A stretch of DNA of 64,000 bases from Zygnema cylindricum (lineage: Eukaryota > Streptophyta > Zygnematophyceae > Zygnematales > Zygnemataceae). The stretch spans positions 1 to 64,000 of the forward strand of contig JBBHKE010002481.1 in the NCBI GenBank assembly GCA_037447655.1, given 5' to 3'. A program made the translations under genes and the position numbers. The notes under the pieces were generated by a model that ran no database searches, was not told the DNA's origin, and worked only from the letters and a program-made list of their open reading frames with translations. Below are positions 1-12,227 of this stretch, piece after piece; position 1 is the first letter of the stretch; each line of letters starts with the position of its first letter.

Positions 1-482
1 CTCTCTCTCTCTCTCTCTCTCTCTTTCTTTCTCCGTTTTATTCGTAGTTTGTTATTGTTGACATGTATCGTTTTAAGCTTTAAAAAAAAAATCCCATTAC
101 TTTTATTTTTCTTTGAAATTTCTCACCCTCTCCCTCTCCCTCCCCGTGCCCTTCTTAGCACCCCAAAATGGAAAAAATGATGCGAATGTATGCGCAACAG
201 TTACATAAATATTTATCGTTTTTTTTTCAAACTAACAACAAATATTTTATGCAAAAGATATCATACAAAAATGAACAAACATAAAGTATGAAAACTTAAT
301 CGCTTATGTGAAAATCAACATAATAAATTAACTTTTTTTCTTAATGGTTTGATATTTTCTCTATCAACATTTCAAGACCTTCAAACCAGTCAGCTCTATG
401 CGAGACATTAATATAAACAAACTATAAGTGTTTCGAAGTTACATAGACGAACCCTAGAAATCGTAGTTTTTGATGACATGCT
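1..482. other. Non-coding flank with a CT microsatellite
   Basis: The stretch opens with about 12 CT dinucleotides (1-24) and continues as AT-rich DNA with short homopolymers. I see no coding frame, splice pattern or RNA gene. The last five bases (478-482, ATGCT) are the probable left target-site duplication of the old retrotransposon that starts at 483. Confidence 0.6.
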
Positions 483-1495
483 TGTTGTTCTACAACCACT
501 GTTGCATGAGGGGAACCAGCAGTAGTAGTGGAAGTACACATGGAAAACATCAAAAGCTATCATGCACCTACTCAACACCCAACTTTCAGCTTACACAAAA
601 TATGACTCAGAAAGGCCAATATGCCTTCAATTTCCCTCAGCGATACCCATTACAATAAATCGACAATTCCCAAAATTGCAGCACAAATGACGTAGTAAAC
701 CATAAGATATGATGTCTGGAAGTTTTCCAAAAACTGCCCTTAGAAAATCATATTCCCAAAATTCGATTCTACCAAATTGGCTAAGTCCTAAGCTATATAC
801 TCACAGTGTATCTATTGGTCTACATTAATTTGGGTAACTATTATTGCGGTTATTATCTTGACTAATGACAAATTATTCTACTTGTACGTTACTGTACCGT
901 TAGTATCTCAAAAACCATAATTACTACTTTCCAAAAATCTATTTAGTGGAACACTATTTTTTATTACACTAAACTACAAAACAATGCTTATTCATATATT
1001 TTCAGATATCGAACCGTACACAAAATGTTCCAGATGCTTATTGAGCGGTAGTCACTTAAGTCCAGCTGACTGTCGTCCTGTAGTAGAAGCACCTGAGTGC
1101 TTCGTCACTTGTGGTCCCACGTGAATCACGCTTGTGGTCCCTCGTGAATCACGATTGTGGTCCTAGGTGAATCGCGTCCGTTGGAACAAATTCAATCGAC
1201 GATGGTACCGTCGAACCGTACCATATATTTTCGGAATACCTGGTTCAGATCCCGTTTGTCCGATCTTATGAATCTTATTGTCAACTGCATGCCGCGCGTG
1301 GTTGACTATGGCGCCACTACGTAAAACCTGCATACGATCTCTTTCCGACGCGTGTCCCTGTAAAAGTACAATATACTCTATTGTACTTTTTCTAGTGTAA
1401 CACTAATTAAGGTAAGTATTACAACAGGCTGCTTAGAAAATTTTGAATGTTATTTTAACCCTATCTACTGAAATAAAGATTTCTAAATTATAACA
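483..1495 (-). repeat. 3' LTR of the old copia element
   Basis: It matches 11211-12227 along its length with scattered substitutions and small indels, so this insertion is much older than the nested one. It contains a 23-bp unit repeated three times in tandem (1108-1130, 1131-1153, 1154-1176), built on TTGTGGTCC followed by GTGAATCACG. The element reads right to left, so this is its downstream LTR. Confidence 0.9.
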
Positions 1496-1505
1496 CTCCC
1501 CTAAA
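1496..1505 (-). promoter_or_regulatory. Polypurine tract of the old element
   Basis: On the element's strand this reads TTTAGGGGAG directly before the 3' LTR, the expected place for the plus-strand primer of reverse transcription. The same ten bases lie at the equivalent spot of the young element (5998-6007), which ties the two elements to one lineage. Confidence 0.8.
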
Positions 1506-1739
1506 TCTTTAGACTCAGTTACTCACTTAGTCCAATAGCATCTTTGCAAAACTGTAACTTAGGAGCAGGAAGGGCTTTTGTCAACATGTCAGCCACTATC
1601 TTCTCATCCGGTAATAAAACAATTTAACGACTTTTGCAAGTATTTTTTTTCTAACAAAGTGAAGTCTAACATCCATGTGTTTGCTCTTAAAGTGATGGCT
1701 GGGGTTAGAGGCAATTGCAATGGCTGCCTGGTTGTCACA

Positions 1740-4700
1740 CTAGATAGCCTGAGGACCAGTTTGCACATACCCAAGTTCTTTTAAAACTGATTTGACCCAT
1801 TGGAGCTCCTTGAGGGCGGAAGTTGCTGCCATATATTCTGACTCCATTGTGGATTGATGTGTAACCTTTTGTAATTTGCTACTCCAACACCAAGTTCCAT
1901 CTCCAATCTTCAAAACAAAGCCGGTCGTAGAGTTTCGGCTTGGCATGTCTCCATAGCTAGCATTGCTCTACGTCTGTATTTTCACCTCTCCTCCTTCGAG
2001 TACAAACTTAAGATTTCGAGTACCTACAAGATGTCTCAGTACCCTTTTTGCTGCTTCCCAGTCTGCCTTTTTAGGATTTTGCAAACTTCTACACAAGACC
2101 CCCACAACTGCTGCAATATCAGGTCTCGTACAGTTCATAAAATATATAAGACTTCTAACTACCTGTCTATATGGCTTCGAAGCCATAAACTTCTCCTCCC
2201 CTGACTGTAGACTCTCACCCACCATAATGCCTGACTCTCATTTCCTTCCTTCCAATTTTTGCCTGAATTCCATGGGAGTTATAAATCCCTTTACATCTTT
2301 CATTTCAAATCGTTCCAACATGTTACCTATTGCTTCTTTCTGAGTCTACATAATCAGCCTTTTGTTTCTGTCTCTTTGTACTTGTTATCATAAAATATAC
2401 TTGGCCTTACCAAGGTATTTCATCTCGAACCTAGACCTTAAAGCCTTTTTTATGCGGTTTATTTCATCCATTGACTTACTTATTAACAATAAGTCATCCA
2501 CATATACAGCAATGTATAGTATCCCATCCTCCTGTTGTAAGACATATACAAAATGATCTGAGCTAATTCTCTTAAATCTCAGCCCAGTCAAAAACTCATC
2601 TAACTTCAAATTCCACTGACGCAGGGCTTGTTTTAGCCCATACAAAGATTTCATCAATTTACACACTAATTCTTCTTTTCTTTTTTCAACATAAATTTCA
2701 GGTTGTTTCATATAAATGGTTTCTTCTAACTCTCCATGCTAGAAGGTCGTTTTAACATCCATTTGATGTGTTTCTATATTCTCTATAGCCGCTAAACTTA
2801 GCAAAATTCTAACAGTGGGAAATCTGACAACTAGAGAGAAGGTTTCCTCAAAGTCAATACTTTCTTTTTGATTATACCCCTTAGCCACTAGTCTGGCCTT
2901 ATACCTTTCGATAGTGTTGTCCGAGTTCAGCTTCACCTTGAATACCCATTTGATGCCGATGGCTTTTCTGCCCGGAGGGAGGTCCACCAGCTCCCATGTC
3001 TGTGCCTCCATAATCGACTTCATCTCATCGTTGGCCGCCTTAATCCAGTGGTTTCTCTCAGGTGATGACAAGGCCTCATAGATCGTTAGAGGCTCCAATA
3101 TAGCTGCAAAAAAAACAAAGTGAGAGCTTGCTTGCAGTCGGCTGCTAGATCACTTTCCCCCCGGATTTTCTGAGGCTGAGATCGTCGACAACCTCTGATT
3201 TTTCTGTTTAGTTTGAACCGTAACTTGAGCAGGTACAGAGTGTGTAGTAGTTCCTTCCGCTTGAGGTGTAGCTTGTGGTGAAGCATCCTGTGAAGGCACC
3301 AGAGGAACTAAAGGAAGAGGTGTCCCGTTTGCCGGTTGAAAGTAGACTCGCTACGTATGGTGAAAAATGACATATTCCTGCTTTTCTTTGGCCGGTTGAT
3401 TTGGCACTTGAAAAAGGTCAACCGAATTCAGTTCATCTTTAATCTGGATATTCATAGAAATAATCACTTTTTGTTTCTCGAATACAAAAAACTCTATATC
3501 CTTTCGCATTATCATCATACCCCATAAAAATCCCAGGTAGGCCTTTAACCTCCATTTTCTATCTATCCTGTGAAGTATCTAAAATAAAACACTTGTTGCC
3601 AAAGAGTTTAAAGTGACTAACATCAGGTTTTTCTCCTGTCTAAAGCTCATAAGGTGTAGTGCTAACAGATCTAGAATCAATTCTATTTTTAATATAAACA
3701 GCACAGTTAAGTGCTTCAGCCCATAATTTCAAATCTAGCCCATTATCTGCAAGCATTGACCGAGCACTCTCTGTCATCGTCCTATTTAATATCTCCAAAA
3801 CACCATTCTGTTCCGGTGTATATGGAACTGTAAGATTGTGACTGATACCTTCGTGAAGGGAATTTCTTTGAAATCATTTGATGTGTATTCTCCCCTGTTG
3901 TCCGATCTCAACGCCAATATTGGAACTCCATAAAGCTTTTCCGCCCATGCTTTGTAGTGTTTAAAGTGAGTAAACACTTCACTCTTATGTTGCATGAAGT
4001 AAACTTTGGTGTACCTCGAGTAGTCATCTGTAAATGTGACCATATAGTGGACACCTCCTACCGACCCCACTTGTGAAGGACCGAGAACATCAGAATGTAT
4101 TAACTACAGAACCCTTTCCGATCTGTGGTCTGTTTCCTGTGGAAATGACAATCTGTGGATCTTGCCTAGTGAACAACCATCGCATGAGTTTAAAGGATGA
4201 GATGTGACAGAAACTCCATCAAATTTTCCCAATTCACCATTTTCTTTAGACTATCATACTTCATGTAGCCTAATCTCTTATGCCACAACTCATTATCAGA
4301 TTGGACACTGGAGGATAGAACATTATTTTCCTTATATTCAGCCATGTCCATCCGGTACATTTTGCTAGCATCTCTAGTTCCTATTACTGCTACTTTTCCT
4401 TTCTTTTTGCAACAACCTGTCTACCTCCTTTCAGAATGACTTCAAAGCCTTTGCTTTCTACTAAGGATGTAGGAAAAAGATTCTTTTTAAAGTCTGGAAC
4501 ATCCAAAACATTGCAAAGAGTTCTCTCTACCGAGTTTCCCCCCACATCCACCATTAAAGATACATCGCCCTGAGCTGAGGTTTGAACGCTCATCCCACAA
4601 GCATAGTATATACTCTTTGGAGGCGTTAGCTGCAGTGTTGTAAAAGCCGCCTTGTTCCAACATATGTGGGTGGATGCTCGCGTATCCATGATCCATCCTG

Positions 4701-5252
4701 CATCCTTGGGACCCTCTATTCTGCCGCCATAGCAAATAACTCCGCTTCGTCTTGCTCATTGAAGATCAGAGACTCATCTGCATCAGTTGCAAAAGATGAA
4801 AATAGAGCATTTCCACGAGTAAGATTTCCAGAAAAGCCTTTGTGATATTAGCTTTGCTGCCAACCCGACCTATATAAACCTGTCTCATTAGCCTTTTCCA
4901 GCTTAGGCCAGTACATGTATCCATGACCCTTCTCATAACAATACAAACAAGTAGTAGAAGATTGTCTATTTGGCCTCTGATTCAACTGATTTTTATTCTG
5001 GCTAAATTGATTCCTATTCTGATTAAACTGAGCTCTATTGTAAAAGTTTGTTGCAAAAGCTTCAACCTTTCCTTCTCCTTCAAGGAGTTTAGTATTAGAC
5101 TCTTCCTCCAATATAAGATTATATGCTAATTGAAACGATCAACTAGCTTTATCATGACTCTTTAACTGAGCAGACACACTTTTCATGCTACTAGGAAGTC
5201 CTCTAATAAGCAAAGCTGCCTGTTAAAAGTCAGGAAATGACCCCCCAGCAGA
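1740..5252 (-). pseudogene. Decayed pol and 3' part of gag of the old copia element
   Basis: Read leftward, the remnants are: a zinc knuckle (CLYCYEKGHG, about 4848-5111), a protease-like segment with a DTRAST motif where DSGSS/DTGAS is expected (4390-4689), integrase HHCC and core fragments (3786-4300), reverse transcriptase (2388-3098, with YVDDLLLISK) and RNase H (1740-2225). Each piece sits in a different frame or is split by stops, so no working polyprotein remains. The remnants are clearly similar to the nested element's intact frames. The gag part continues at 10835-11269 beyond the insertion. Confidence 0.9.
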
Positions 5253-5257
5253 AAAGT

Positions 5258-5997
5258 TGTTGTTCTGAGACAAGTGTTGGTACTGAAGATGAAGAAGATG
5301 CAACAGTAGTCATCGTAGAACAAATCAAGAGAGGAAGCTTCCACAAATACCGATGGCTGAACATCAACTTTGACAGACTATAACAAACCCTAAAAAACGC
5401 TCCAAACGTCCTGAAAATTTGCCACAATGTAGATAATATACAAAGGAACACACACACAAAATTTCAATCAATTCCGCTCACAAATCTGTGAGATATGTAG
5501 AAAAGAAATTACATAAAACTGAGTGTACAGTTTTCATATCATTTGTTCCTAAAAATCAAATTCACTAAGTCCTACTTTTATACACCGAAACTACACTAAG
5601 CTGTACGGAGGCATTCCAGCCGTACATCTAACATTCTATCACAAATATTTACACCGAAGTTCAGACAACGTAAAGTGATAATGATCTAGTCACGCCTCGT
5701 CACTATTTGTTGGCGGCGGCTGTCAGCGGTCCGATTAGAGGATTTGGCACCGTAAAATTTACTTCACGAAGTCCAGTGGTCCTGCCGAATTTCCGTACGT
5801 CCACGGAGGACATACTCACGCATTCTCCCAAGTGACGACACGTGTCCCAAGTGTGAATGAACCGTGAACTCCCAACTTCACTGTCACACTAATTTCGGTA
5901 AGTACTGAACCGAACTCAACCAAAAATAGCTTAAGTCCTGAACAGCTCTCTCTCACAGCTGAGGCATACAGAGGACTAAAGCTTTCTAAAAACAACA
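5258..5997 (-). repeat. 3' LTR of the young copia element
   Basis: This is a 740-bp LTR with ends TGTTGTT and AACAACA, identical to 10090-10829 apart from position 5818. It contains a CACGTG G-box at 5839-5844 as a possible transcription-factor site. A short open frame inside it is present only because the sequence is open by chance in both LTRs. Confidence 0.96.
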
Positions 5998-6007
5998 CTC
6001 CCCTAAA
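5998..6007 (-). promoter_or_regulatory. Polypurine tract of the young element
   Basis: The sequence reads TTTAGGGGAG on the element's strand and abuts the 3' LTR, a few bases after the pol stop codon at 6021-6023. Confidence 0.85.
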
Positions 6008-6020
6008 GCTTTAGACTCTG

Positions 6021-9000
6021 CTAGTCACTCAGTCCACAAGCCTCTCTACAGAACTTCAATTTGGGAGCAGGTAAGGGTTTTGTCATCATATCAGCCACCA
6101 TTTGCTCATCCGGTAAATAACTCAACTTCAAGACTTTTCCCATCACCTTTTCTCTTACAAAGTGTAGCTTGATATCAATGTGCTTACTCTTAAAGTGATG
6201 ACTGGGATTAGATGCAATAGCGATTGCTGCCTGATTATCACACCACACTATCTGTGGTCCAGATTGCATAAAGAGAAGCTCTTGGAGAAGAGACTTTACC
6301 CAAAGTAACTCTTTAACTGCCGAGCTGGCAGCCATGTACTCAGCCTCCATGGTAGACTGAGACGTTACCTTCTGAAGTTTGCTGCTCCAGCAGCAAGTTC
6401 CACTTCCGATCTTCAAAATGTATCCGGTGGTGGAGCGTCGGCTCGGCATATCTCCGTAGCTCGCATCGCTCCATGTATGAATTTTGACTTCCTCTCCACC
6501 GAGAGAGAGTCTAAGATTTTGAGTTCCTGCAAGATAACGAAGAACTCTCTTTGCTGCCTCATAGTCTGATTTCCTTGGATTCTGAAGGCTTCGGCTTAAG
6601 GCTCCAACCGCTGCTGCGATGTCGGGACGAGTACAATTCATGAAATAAATGAGGCTTCCGACAATCTGCCTGTAAGGAATGGAGGACATAGAATCTGCCT
6701 CCCCTGAATCTAAGAAACCATCAACCAAAACACCACCATCCGTTTCCGTGCCTTCCAATTTCTGCCTGAATTCCATAGGAGTGGCACTCCCCTTTGCGTC
6801 CGACATGCCAAACTTTTCTAACATGTTCTTGATTGCTTCCTTTTGAGTTAAATAAATAATTTTCTGTTTCCTGTCTCTTTCTACTTGAATTCCTAGAATA
6901 TACTTAGCCTCACCCAAGTCTTTCATTTCAAACCGGGAATTCAAAGCTGATTTTATTTTATTAATCTCATTGATGGATTTGCTAATTAGTAGCAAATCAT
7001 CTACATAAACTGCCACATAAATCACTCCATCATCACCTTGCATTACATAGACTGAGTGATCTGAACTGATCCTGGTAAAGCCTAGATTGGTTAAAAACTC
7101 ATCTAATTTCAGGTTCCATTGCCTCGGAGCCTGTTTCAGACCATAAAGGGACTTCAACAGTTTACAGACCAGATTTTCTTTCCCTTTTTCTGCATACATC
7201 TCTGGCTGCTTCATATAAATTACTTCCTCCAAATCACCATGCAAGAAAGCTGTCTTAACATCCATCTGATGCAATTCCATATCTTCTATTGCAGCAAGAG
7301 ATAGCAAAACTCTAACAGTAGGAAAGCGAACCACAGGAGAGAAGGTCTCTTCATAGTCAATTCCCTCCTTTTGGCTAAATCCCTTAGCAACCAGTCTAGC
7401 TTTATATCTTTCAATTGTATTATCAGGATTCAATTTTAATTTGAAGACCCACTTACAACCGATAGCTTTCCTGTTCGGTGGGAGCTCCACAAGTTCCCAA
7501 GTTTGGGCTTCCATAATTGACTTTATCTCTTCATTTGCAGCCGAGATCCAATGATCCTTTTCAGGAACGGAAAAAGCTTCATGAATAGTAAGCGGCTCCC
7601 CTGTGCTTGCAGAAAAAGCACTCTCAACTCGGTCGCCTCGAAGGCGGCTACTTTGCCTTCTTCCCCCCGGAAAATCTGACGCGGGAACGGTTGGTTCCTT
7701 AGATTGCCGCACAAGGCGTGTATTCGGAGGAGCATCGACAGAAGGAGCAGCTCCAGAAGGAGTATTAGACGGCCCAGAGGCATTTGGGAGAGAGGTAGAA
7801 GAAGTAGAAGAGGATGGAGTAAAAGGTACCTGCTCAAGAATGATATACTCTTGTATTTTCTCTTTCCTTTCAGCTGCATCCATGCTAAAAACGTCAACAG
7901 ATTGACTTTCTTCTTTAATCTGAATATTCCTGGCTGTTTGAAGACATCCTCTCTGAGGATTATACACTCTATAACCTGCAGATTCATCATCATAGCCTAA
8001 AAAGACGCCAGGTACAGATTTTGGACTAAGCTTCCAATTAGGAAGATTATCCAAGATAAAACATTTGCTACCAAAAACTCTAAAATGACTAACATTTGGC
8101 TTTTTGCCTGTCCAAACTTCATAAGGTGTCTTACCCCTAACAGCCCGGGTTTCCACTCTATTTCTGATATAAGAAGCACAATGAAAAGCTTCCCCCCAAA
8201 ACTTTGGATCCACACCTTTATCGGCCATCATAGATCGAGCACATTCAGTCAAAGTCCGATTAAGTCTCTCGGCAACACCATTTTGTTCCGGTGTGTACGG
8301 AGCAGTAAATTCACGAGAGATGCCATTCTCTTTCAAAAAATCAGCAAATGCATGAGATACATACTCTCAACCATTATCCGTTCGCAAAGCAAGAATAGAT
8401 TTGCCGTGAAGTTTCTCCGCCCAGATTTTGTAGTGCTTAAAGTGAGTGAAGACTTCTCCCTTCTCCTTCATGAAGTATAGGCGACTATATCGGGAGTAAT
8501 CGTCTGTAAAGGTGACAAAGAAGCGGCTGCCACCAAGAGAGAGAACTTTGGAAGGGCCGAAGACATCAGAGTGAATAATACCAAGGAGATCTGTGGCTCG
8601 ATGATCAGAAACTTGTGGTAGAGGAAGCTTGTGAAGCTTTCCGAGAGCACAACCATCACAAACATGGGACTCTTTTTGACCAAGCTTGACTCCCTCTATC
8701 ATATTATGGTTTATCATCTTAGTAAGTCTCTCATGGTGCACATGACCAAGCCTTTTATGCCACAAAACATTATCACATAGGACACTGGAGTACGCAAAAT
8801 CAATTTTATTAGCCAGGTCCATGCGGTACAAAAAGTTTGGGCCTCTAGTTCCTACTAGAGCTACTCTTCCATTCTTGCTCACTATTTTCTTGCCATTTTT
8901 CTGGAGAACCTCAAAGCCTTTGCTTTCAGCTACAGAAGTAGAAAACAGATTTTTCTTGAACTTTGGAACATACAAGACATCATACAAAGTTCTCTTAACA

Positions 9001-10145
9001 ACCTTTCCATCTATCACACAATCGAGATCTATGTTTCCTTTGGCATTTGATTCAACAGCATAGCCACAAGCATAAAAGATCTGACGTAAAGGAATAGAAG
9101 ACATCTCCTTAAACCAAGACTTGTTCCAACACATGTGTGAAGAGCTCCCGGAATCCATTATCCATCCGAGGTCCTTTTCTCCTTCCATCATGTCGAGTTT
9201 GGCGAGAGCAAAGAACTCTTTGTCATCAGTTTTTGGAAAACTGATCACATCAGGTGTCGTTTCCTCGGTCTTTTTCTTCTCCAATTCCGTATCCTCCGCT
9301 GAAAATGCAACAATTTTATTCGGAGGTTTTTGGGAAATGGGAGGTCCGCGGTGTCTCCATCCTTTCCGAAAGGTACCTGTTTCAAGAGCTTTTATATACA
9401 AAGGACAAGCTCTGAAGGAGTGACCATCAGTATAGCAATAAACACATTTCTCAAACTGAGGATTAAACTGATTCCCTTGATATCTATTTTCCCTCTGAAA
9501 CTGAGCCGTAAATGCTACAGCTGGTTTTCCAAATCCTAAAACTGTCTGAGTAGCCTCTTCTGCCAAGATAAACTCTATAGCTGTTTGCAAATTCCAAAGA
9601 GGTTTAGACAATTTTTTCATTTCATCTGAGGCTCCTTTATATTCAGTAGGAAGCCCCTTTAGGAGAATCATGGCCTGATGATAAGGGGAGAAAGTCCCCC
9701 TAGAACATGCATTTTCTGACAGTAACATTCGAAACCGATTAGTGTATTCCACCATGCTACCACCTGTGTACTTATACTCATAGATTTGACCAGCAGTTAT
9801 AATCTCATGCTGGTCACTAGCTTTAACATAAGAAGATTTCAATGCATCCCACAAATCTGATGCCTTTGCAACATTAATATATGTCATATGCAATTCTTTT
9901 GATATCATAAGCTTTACTAAATGCAAAGCGTGGTCATTTTTCTGATCAAAACTGGCATCAGATTCTGCCAATGATCCATTTAACACATCAATAAGTTTCA
10001 CTTGCTTGAAGTAAGACTTAACCAAATCTGCCCAATACAGATATTCACGTCCATCAAAGACCGGAATTCGTGAAGGCGGGCCCGTGACCTGTTGTTCTGA
10101 GACAAGTGTTGGTACTGAAGATGAAGAAGATGCAACAGTAGTCAT
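6021..10145 (-). pseudogene. Gag-pol polyprotein of the young copia element, one in-frame stop
   Basis: One frame of 1,375 codons, counting an internal TGA (8367-8369) and the final stop. In order: a copia-type gag; a CCHC knuckle (CVYCYTDGHSFRAC); protease with DSGSS; integrase with an HHCC zinc domain and a catalytic core; reverse transcriptase with YVDDLLLIS; and RNase H ending near SKHIDIKLHFVRE. The chosen start is the ATG at 10145, because the older element has its gag ATG at the matching place (11269). Both lie inside the 5' LTR, about 56-59 bases from its inner edge. A longer upstream frame to 10289 exists but lacks similarity. The TGA falls in the integrase core just after the second conserved Asp, so this copy cannot make full integrase unless the stop is read through or the protein is supplied in trans. 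Confidence 0.95.
10078..10089 (-). promoter_or_regulatory. Primer-binding site, young element (half initiator tRNA-Met type)
   Basis: Immediately inside the 5' LTR the element strand reads GGTCACGGGCCC. The usual plant copia site (TGGTATCAGAGC) is absent. The sequence differs at two bases from the complement of the initiator tRNA-Met anticodon arm (GGGCCCATAACC), as in the half-tRNA priming known for Drosophila copia. The site also lies inside gag coding sequence. Confidence 0.6.
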
Positions 10146-10829
10146 CGTAGAACAAATCAAGAGAGGAAGCTTCCACAAATACCGATGGCTGAACATCAAC
10201 TTTGACAGACTATAACAAACCCTAAAAAACGCTCCAAACGTCCTGAAAATTTGCCACAATGTAGATAATATACAAAGGAACACACACACAAAATTTCAAT
10301 CAATTCCGCTCACAAATCTGTGAGATATGTAGAAAAGAAATTACATAAAACTGAGTGTACAGTTTTCATATCATTTGTTCCTAAAAATCAAATTCACTAA
10401 GTCCTACTTTTATACACCGAAACTACACTAAGCTGTACGGAGGCATTCCAGCCGTACATCTAACATTCTATCACAAATATTTACACCGAAGTTCAGACAA
10501 CGTAAAGTGATAATGATCTAGTCACGCCTCGTCACTATTTGTTGGCGGCGGCTGTCAGCGGTCCGATTAGAGGATTTGGCACCGTAAAATTTACTTCACG
10601 AAGTCCAGTGGTCCTGCCGAATTTCCGTACGTCCACGGAGGACATACTCTCGCATTCTCCCAAGTGACGACACGTGTCCCAAGTGTGAATGAACCGTGAA
10701 CTCCCAACTTCACTGTCACACTAATTTCGGTAAGTACTGAACCGAACTCAACCAAAAATAGCTTAAGTCCTGAACAGCTCTCTCTCACAGCTGAGGCATA
10801 CAGAGGACTAAAGCTTTCTAAAAACAACA
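10090..10829 (-). repeat. 5' LTR of the young copia element
   Basis: This is the promoter-side LTR because the element reads right to left. It is 740 bp, with one difference from its partner (10650). The gag start codon (10143-10145) lies inside it, so the LTR encodes the first 18 or so residues of gag. Confidence 0.96.
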
Positions 10830-10834
10830 AAAGT

Positions 10835-11269
10835 GTGCATCAATAAGTGTACGAAAGTTGTCAAAATACTCGACCATAGTTCCCCCCGAGTAATTGTACC
10901 CCCAAATTTTTCCAACCACCAATAGCTCCTCTTGGACATTCGCTTTCTCAAAAGCAGATTTCACTAATGTCCAAATCTCTTTCGCCTTTTTCATTTTCAA
11001 GCGAGACATGACCAGATTTTCTGAAATACAAAGATTGAGATTGTTCCTTGCCATTTAATTATTTTTCGCCCAACTCGTATCTGTTTCATAAAAGGAGCAT
11101 CCAAGACCCCCAATAAGTCAGCAGTTTCAAACGAATATTCAACCATCGCCGCCCAATACGCGTACTTTTGGCCATTGAAGATAAGAATTCTTGACAAAAG
11201 GCCCATAACCTGTTGTTCTACAACCACCGTTGCAGGAGGGGAACCAGCAGTAGTAGGGGAAGTAGACAT
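10835..11269 (-). pseudogene. 5' part of gag of the old copia element
   Basis: The fragment starts at an ATG (11267-11269) inside the LTR with MSTSPTTAG, passes through EQQVMG at the LTR boundary, and continues with copia gag features (YSGGTMVEYFDNFRTL). It contains frame breaks and is cut by the young element at 10834. The rest of gag is left of 5253. A gag start inside the LTR is shared with the young element. Confidence 0.85.
11199..11210 (-). promoter_or_regulatory. Primer-binding site, old element (half initiator tRNA-Met type)
   Basis: Adjacent to the 5' LTR the element strand reads GGTTATGGGCCT. This matches the complement of the initiator tRNA-Met anticodon arm at 11 of 12 positions. 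It is a better match than in the young element and supports internal tRNA priming in this lineage. Confidence 0.65.
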
Positions 11270-12227
11270 AGAAAACAACCAAAACCAATCAAGCACCTAC
11301 TCAACAACCAACTTTCAGCTTACACAAAATATGACTCAAAAGGCCAATATACCTCAAATTTCCCACAGTGATACAAAATACCGTAAATTGACAATTCCCA
11401 AAATTGCAGGCCAAATGATTCAGTAAACCATAAGATATGATGTCTGGAAGTTTCCCAAAAACTGCCCTTAGAAAATCATATTCCCAAAATTGGATACTAC
11501 AAAATTAGCTAAGTCCTAAGTTATATACTCACACTCTGTATCTATTTTTCTACACTAATTTGGGTGACTGTTATTTCGGTTATTATCTTGACTAACGACA
11601 AGGTATTCTACCTATACGTTACTGTACCGTTAGTACTTCAAAAACCCTAATTACTACTTTCCAAAAACCTAATTAGTGGAACACTATTATTTATTCCACT
11701 AAACTACAAAACAATGTTTATTCAAATATTTTCAGATATTGAACCGTATATAAAACGTTCTAGATGCTTAGTCTGGGGTAGTCGCAAAAGTCCAGCCGAC
11801 TGTGGTCGTGTAGTACGAAGCACCTTAGTGCTTCGTCACTTGTGGTCCCATGTGAATCACGCTTGTGGTCCCTCGTGAATCACGCTTGTGGTCCCAGGTG
11901 AATCGCGTCCATTGGAACAAATTCAATCAACGATGATACCATCGAACCGTACCATATATTTCCAGAATACTCGGTTTAGATCCCGTTCGTCCGATCTTAT
12001 GAATCCAATCGTCAACTGTGTGACGCGTGTGGCTGATTGTCGGCGCCACTACGTAAAACCTGCATACGATCTGTTGCCGACGCGTGTCCTTGAAAAAGTA
12101 CAATATACTCTATTGTACTTTTGCTATTGTAACACTAATTAAGGTACGTATTACAACAGACTGCTTAGAAAATATTCGAAGTTATTTTAACCATATCTAC
12201 TAAAATAAAGATTTCTAAATTACAACA
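11211..12227 (-). repeat. 5' LTR of the old copia element
   Basis: Partner of 483-1495. It carries the same threefold 23-bp repeat (11839-11861, 11862-11884, 11885-11907). It ends in TACAACA and is followed by the duplication GTGCT. Confidence 0.9.

Larger units (their letters stand above)
5258..10829 (-). mobile_element. Young, nearly intact Ty1/copia retrotransposon nested in the old one
   Basis: The element is 5,572 bp, bounded by perfect inverted ends TGTTGTT/AACAACA and flanked by a perfect 5-bp duplication AAAGT (5253-5257 and 10830-10834). The two 740-bp LTRs differ at the one position I found (5818 A versus 10650 T). It carries one long gag-pol frame in copia order with a single internal stop. 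It inserted into the gag region of the older element in the same orientation. The near-identical LTRs indicate a recent insertion, and activity of the family in trans is plausible. Confidence 0.97.
483..12227 (-). mobile_element. Old Ty1/copia LTR retrotransposon, decayed, interrupted by a younger copy
   Basis: Two LTRs (483-1495 and 11211-12227) begin TGTTGTTC on the plus strand and end in AACA, giving short inverted ends. They flank minus-strand remnants of gag, zinc knuckle, protease, integrase, reverse transcriptase and RNase H in copia order (integrase before RT). The flanks ATGCT (478-482) and GTGCT (12228-12232) match at 4 of 5 bases, a decayed 5-bp duplication. Without the nested element at 5258-10829 and its 5-bp duplication the element is about 6.2 kb. 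All domains carry stops or frameshifts, so it is not autonomous. The polypurine tract and the primer-site layout match those of the nested element, so both belong to one lineage. Confidence 0.93.

Noticed and set aside
10591-10830. 79-codon minus-strand frame in the young LTR (and its 60-codon counterpart at 5816-5998)
   Set aside because: It lies wholly inside the LTR, differs between the two LTRs only by the one substitution, and has no similarity to a known protein; open by chance.
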